Assembly (NCBI GenBank): GCA_963838775.1
Contig: CAWISP010000026.1
Location: forward strand, 310,001-374,000
Direction of reading: 5' to 3'
DNA length: 64,000 nt
DNA from: Chersky-840 sp963838775
GTDB lineage: Bacteria; Actinomycetota; Acidimicrobiia; Acidimicrobiales; UBA8190
The notes beneath the pieces were generated by a model. It made no database searches and was not told where the DNA came from. It was given only the letters and a program-made list of their open reading frames with translations. This document shows, piece by piece, positions 60,435-64,000 of this stretch. The position numbers were made by a program, and so were the translations under genes. The first letter of the stretch is position 1; every line of letters starts with the position of its first letter.

Positions 60435-61553
60435 ATGAAAAGCTCGAACCAAGCGCTTGACAGCAAGGTGCGAGTCTTCCAAGTGGCCACCGGAAATGTC
60501 GGCAGCGAGATGATCAAGCGGATCCAGCGCCATCCGGACCTGGAGCTGATCGGCCTGCACTGCTACTCACCGGACAAAGTCGGCAAGGACGCCGGCGAGA
60601 TCGTTGGCATGGACCCGATCGGTGTGGTGGCAACGGGCTCCATTGACGCCATCATCGCCTCGAAGCCCGACTGCGTCACCTTCCACGGCGTATTTCCAGA
60701 CGTCGACCTTTACGAACGGGTGCTCGAAGCCGGGATCAACATCGTCACCACAGCCGACTGGATTACTGGCCACCATCGGAATGCCAACCATCCTCACCGA
60801 TCCGGCCGGCAGGAGTCAGAGGTGATTGAGGCAGCTTGTCTTCGGGGCAATTCGACGTTCTACGGCACCGGCATGAACCCGGGTTTGGCTCAGATTTTGA
60901 CCATCGCCCACTCGACCGATGTCGCCGAGATCGAGCATGTGCTCTCGGTTGAGTCGGTCGACGTTTCTTGTCACCACTCGGTCGACACTTGGGTGGAAGT
61001 TGGTTTCGGTCGGTCGGTCGACGACCCGGCTGTCCCGGGCATGCTGGAGAAATATACCCGGGTCTTCGAGGACGCTGTCCGCCTCATGGCCGACTGCTTC
61101 CGCCTCGACTTGGACGAGGTTCGCTTCGAGTGCGAGTTAGGTGCGTGCACCAAGGACGTCGATCTCGGCTGGTATCACCTGCCAAAGGGCTCGTTGGGAG
61201 GCTGCTACCTCAAGTACCTCGGGATTGCCGACGGCGTGCCGCGCGTTGAGATGCACCTCGAGTGGCAGATGACGCCTTACACCACTCCTCACTGGGACAT
61301 CCAGGGCTGCTACATCACCAAGATCGAGGGCGATCCGTGTATCTACAGCAAGCACATGATCTTCCCGAAGCCGGGGACCGACTTTTCATCGCCCAAAGCC
61401 TTTGCCTCCGTTGGCATGACCGTCACGGGCATGCCGGCCCTGAATGCGATCCGAGCGGTGGTCGAAGCGCCACCGGGCTGCATCACCAGTGCCGATCTCC
61501 CGTTACGCACCTTTGCCGGCCGATTCATGTCGAAGACGGGAGTCCAATCATGA
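60435..61553 (+). CDS. DapB-fold NAD(P)-dependent dehydrogenase (diaminopentanoate dehydrogenase-like)
   Basis: 372 residues from ATG 60435 (GAGGGGGAA upstream). The cofactor strand VRVFQVATGNVGSEMIKRI at the start, DPIGVVATGSIDAIIASKPD and the C-terminal domain (GVPRVEMHLEWQMTPYTTPH) resemble dihydrodipicolinate-reductase-fold amine dehydrogenases. The TGA overlaps the ATG of the next gene (ATGA). The pair with a Rieske oxygenase is unusual. The real substrate is not known. Confidence 0.82.
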   Translation: MKSSNQALDSKVRVFQVATGNVGSEMIKRIQRHPDLELIGLHCYSPDKVGKDAGEIVGMDPIGVVATGSIDAIIASKPDCVTFHGVFPDVDLYERVLEAGINIVTTADWITGHHRNANHPHRSGRQESEVIEAACLRGNSTFYGTGMNPGLAQILTIAHSTDVAEIEHVLSVESVDVSCHHSVDTWVEVGFGRSVDDPAVPGMLEKYTRVFEDAVRLMADCFRLDLDEVRFECELGACTKDVDLGWYHLPKGSLGGCYLKYLGIADGVPRVEMHLEWQMTPYTTPHWDIQGCYITKIEGDPCIYSKHMIFPKPGTDFSSPKAFASVGMTVTGMPALNAIRAVVEAPPGCITSADLPLRTFAGRFMSKTGVQS

Positions 61554-62578
61554 GTAACAGCCGGTACCCGTTCCCCGCTGCCCCCGACGGCTGGTTCAGC
61601 GTCGCTGCTTCGGACGACGTTGGCGTCGGTGAGGTCAAGCCCCTGCACTACCTGGGCCGGGATCTCGTCGCGTTCCGAGGCGAGGACGGCGTCGTCAGGA
61701 TCTTCGACGCACATTGTCCACACCTCGGCGCCCACCTCGGCTTCGGAGGGCGGGTGTGCGGCGACGGCATCGTCTGTCCCTTCCATGGCTGGCGCTTCGA
61801 CGGTGACGGAAGTGTCGTCGAGGTGCCCCACCTCGACCGGCGACCACCCCGCGTGAAGGCCCGGGTGTGGGACTCCTGCGAACGCAATGGCCGAATCTTC
61901 GTGTGGCACCACGCGGGAGGCGCATCTCCCCAGTACGACGTGACCAGTTACCGCGACAACGGGGAACGCTGGACGCCGTGGAGAGTGAACACCTACCGCG
62001 TGCGAATCGGCCTCCAGGACCTAACCGAGAACATCCTCGACCGTTCGCATTTCTGGACAGTGCACGACATGGACCCGCCTGACAATGACCGGTTCGATGT
62101 GAATTTCGATGGGCCGTCGATGGTCATCGACCAATACATCAAGGTCACGGCCGTGTCGGAGCGCGGATTCGAGGTGTTTGCCCGATCGACAACCTGCGGC
62201 CCAGGCATCGTGGCCGTCGAGGTCCGAGAGGGGCCGATCGACATGCTCACCTACATCACCCAGACGCCGGTGGACGACGAGATCACCGAGATCACCCTCC
62301 ACTTCTCCATGATCGCCCTGGATGATGAAGCGGCAACCGCATCCATTGCGAAGCTGAACGACGAGGTCACTAACGCCCAGTTCGCACAGGACGTACCGAT
62401 CTGGGAGAACAAGATCTACCGGGAGCGACCGCCACTCACCGCTGTGGATGGACCGGTCGCTCAGTACCGCCGCTGGTTCCGGCAGTTCTATTCCGGCTGG
62501 GCGTCGCCGATGGACAACTCGCGACCAACCTGCGCCGACACGGAATCTGCAGTGTCCGAACAGATTGCGCCGGTTTAA
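61550..62578 (+). CDS. Rieske non-haem iron oxygenase, KshA-like
   Basis: 342 residues from ATG 61550 (ATGA overlap with the upstream gene). Rieske cluster ligands: CPHLGAHLGFGG (Cys, His) and CPFHGWRFDGDG (Cys, His), residues about 56-80. The mononuclear iron motif is NILDRSHFWTVHDMDPP with two His and a later Asp. The C-terminus fits 3-ketosteroid-9-alpha-hydroxylase-like oxygenases. It needs a reductase encoded elsewhere. Translationally coupled to the DapB-fold dehydrogenase. Confidence 0.9.
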   Translation: MSNSRYPFPAAPDGWFSVAASDDVGVGEVKPLHYLGRDLVAFRGEDGVVRIFDAHCPHLGAHLGFGGRVCGDGIVCPFHGWRFDGDGSVVEVPHLDRRPPRVKARVWDSCERNGRIFVWHHAGGASPQYDVTSYRDNGERWTPWRVNTYRVRIGLQDLTENILDRSHFWTVHDMDPPDNDRFDVNFDGPSMVIDQYIKVTAVSERGFEVFARSTTCGPGIVAVEVREGPIDMLTYITQTPVDDEITEITLHFSMIALDDEAATASIAKLNDEVTNAQFAQDVPIWENKIYRERPPLTAVDGPVAQYRRWFRQFYSGWASPMDNSRPTCADTESAVSEQIAPV

Positions 62579-63069
62579 CTAAAACACGGATCGAGCTGGA
62601 ACGGACGGGGCGGGCGCTGGAAGGGAGCCATTGAGGATTGTCCCCATCTCTGTGGTCGGGTCACCAAAGGACTCAACGGCGAACCGCTTCATCCTTCAGA
62701 AACGTTAACTTATCCACCACGGAGTGGGCCCAGTATGGTTCGAGACGCGACATCGTTGCTGCCGGAGTCGACAACCATGGCGGTCTTAGTCAACACAGCA
62801 TTGCTGGTGGGTTAGACGGGTTCTCGGCGCGTGGCTGATGATGACCAGGGACGTTTGAGAAACCCTGGCTCGACTCCTCTGAGTATTTCGCGATCCCGTA
62901 AGCATCGGATATCGAGCTGCGCCACCCTGAATGCCGTTATGCGTGCCATAAGGCCGTTGGACACGGATCGGTTGTGCACACGGTAACGCTCAGGGTCAGG
63001 CTGAAAATCAGATGACCAGTTTTGGGAGGTCTTTTCCAGCCATCACACCTGGGCCGAGGGCGCGATAAG
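62579..63069 (+). other. intergenic stretch, nothing recognised
   Basis: About 490 bp between the convergent Rieske and P450 genes. No reading frame with family-like content is seen on either strand, and no clear terminator hairpin with a T run was found by eye. Confidence 0.5.
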
Positions 63070-64000
63070 TCATCGGGGTACGGGTACGAGGCGTAGGGGT
63101 AGTTGCTCGTGGCGTCTGACCATGAGGCTGTTGGCCCACCGCGGCGGGTGCACACCATCAAGGGTGATCGCCTTGGTGCTCTCGAGCAGCACGGTTAGCA
63201 CGGTGCGCGCCTCGATGCGAGCTAGCGGTGCTCCGACACAGTGGTGAATCCCGCGGCCGAATGCCACATGACGGCGAGGGACATCGCGCTCGAGATCGAT
63301 TTCGTCCGGTCGCTCGAATATGGAGGCGTCGCGGCTGGCAGCTCCCCACAGCAACAGGACGGTTGAATCAGCCGGGATGTCGACCAGACCGAGATTCGTA
63401 TCCTTGGTTGTGACCCGCATGTGGTAGCGGAAAGGCGGTTCGAGGCGTAGCACCTCCTCGACGAACATCGGAATCCGGCTCAGGTGCTGGCGAAGGTGCT
63501 CTTGAAGATCGGGGTTTTCAGCAAGGAGTCGTACGGCATTGCCGAGCAGGCCCGTGGTGGACTCACCCCCTGCGCTCAACAGCGTGTGCAGGACGGCGAG
63601 GGCCTCGGCGTCGTTGAACACCTCGTCGCGCACGCCGCGGGCGACGGCGCCGAGAAGGTTTTCATCTGGACTCTTGATGGCCCACGAGAGTTGATCGGCG
63701 AGCCACGTCTGAATCTCCCCGACACGGGCGATGATCTCCATCAACTCATCGAGCGACAGCGTCGAACCGAGCATCGCCGTAGAGTCGAAGGCTGCTCTGA
63801 GGAGCAGCTCGATGTTGCTCTCGCGAAACCCGATCAGGCGGCTGATCATCGTGATCGGGACGAGGTTGGCGACTTCGCGCATGAACTCAGTGGTCCCGTT
63901 GGCGATTGCTCGCGCCGTGCATTCATTTGCGATTTCCGCGATTTCGGGCTCGAGTTCCGCCATGCGTTTGGCGACGAGCTCGGGAAAGACGGTGCTCCGG
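63070..64000 (-). CDS. cytochrome P450, incomplete at window edge
   Basis: More than 300 residues. An ATG occurs at 63963, but the open frame continues to the edge (VFPELVAKRMAELEPEI), so the true start is outside. I-helix LLSAGGESTTGLLG, ExxR in EEVLRLEPPFRYH and the haem-binding GRGIHHCVGAPLARIEART (Cys axial ligand) are canonical for bacterial P450s. A membrane anchor is absent, as is normal. Its neighbours suggest a role in hydrophobic-compound oxidation, but the substrate is unknown. Confidence 0.93.
   Translation of the reverse strand, partial: RSTVFPELVAKRMAELEPEIAEIANECTARAIANGTTEFMREVANLVPITMISRLIGFRESNIELLLRAAFDSTAMLGSTLSLDELMEIIARVGEIQTWLADQLSWAIKSPDENLLGAVARGVRDEVFNDAEALAVLHTLLSAGGESTTGLLGNAVRLLAENPDLQEHLRQHLSRIPMFVEEVLRLEPPFRYHMRVTTKDTNLGLVDIPADSTVLLLWGAASRDASIFERPDEIDLERDVPRRHVAFGRGIHHCVGAPLARIEARTVLTVLLESTKAITLDGVHPPRWANSLMVRRHEQLPLRLVPVPR

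Noticed and set aside
1..64000. CRISPR arrays, tRNA or rRNA genes, origin of replication
   Set aside because: I looked for regular direct repeats, clover-leaf arms with GGTTCGAATC-type loops and rRNA-like sequence and saw none. A covariance-model scan would be decisive.

Overview
The window is high-GC DNA with GTG/ATG starts, frequent 1-4 bp gene overlaps and many short-chain dehydrogenases, Rieske, P450, TetR and carboxymuconolactone-decarboxylase-like genes. It also carries a mycothiol-type DinB-fold protein, DUF427 sequence and a branched-chain-type ABC importer collapsed into fused polypeptides. Together these suggest an actinobacterium, most likely Acidimicrobiia-like. That placement is inferred from gene content; no rRNA, tRNA or marker tree is available here. 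No CRISPR array, replication origin or RNA gene was recognised by eye, apart from one candidate bridge-RNA region.

Layout. 0-5.4 kb: a broken alpha/beta hydrolase, then redox/catabolic genes (two SDRs, a CMD-family protein, an NAD-dependent epimerase, an ABM-like protein). 5.5-12 kb: mixed housekeeping and hypothetical genes (TrmH-family RNA methyltransferase, secreted phosphoesterase, YdeI-like, TIGR03086-like) and a truncated membrane protein. 12-21.3 kb: a large FtsX-type permease followed by a transporter operon of a lipoprotein substrate-binding protein, an MFS-ABC ATPase fusion and a LivH-LivM-LivG triple fusion. 21.5-26 kb: amidohydrolase, secreted Ig-like protein, an ABM-like protein and a TetR regulator.

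26-48 kb is a gene-poor accessory belt. It holds an IS30-type element, an IS256-type element whose 8-bp target duplication can be read directly, at least two families of short dispersed intergenic repeats, an AT-richer membrane gene interrupted by UGA, and several gene fragments (ArsC, DUF427, cyclase/hydrolase, frameshifted MerR). Intact cargo includes two paralogous secreted copper type II (PHM/DBH-like) monooxygenases, an alpha/beta hydrolase-adenylate cyclase fusion, a flavodoxin/dienelactone hydrolase pair and a class II aldolase.

47.8-64 kb returns to a denser catabolic landscape. It starts with a second TetR/ABM module and a third, decayed ABM copy. A methyltransferase and small Cys/winged-helix proteins follow, then a kinase-like/DUF7064-like/SDR operon and an AhpD-like gene. 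An IS110 element with a possible bridge-RNA leader follows. The end holds remnants of a PhyH-type dioxygenase and an extended SDR, an operon pairing a DapB-fold dehydrogenase with a Rieske oxygenase, and a P450 running off the edge. The combination of oxygenases, SDRs, P450 and an importer fits uptake and oxidation of hydrophobic or steroid/terpenoid-like compounds; this is inference only.

At least eight genes have a TAnnnT-type -10 box ending 6-7 nt before the start codon, so leaderless transcription is probably common in this genome. It also helps fix several starts.
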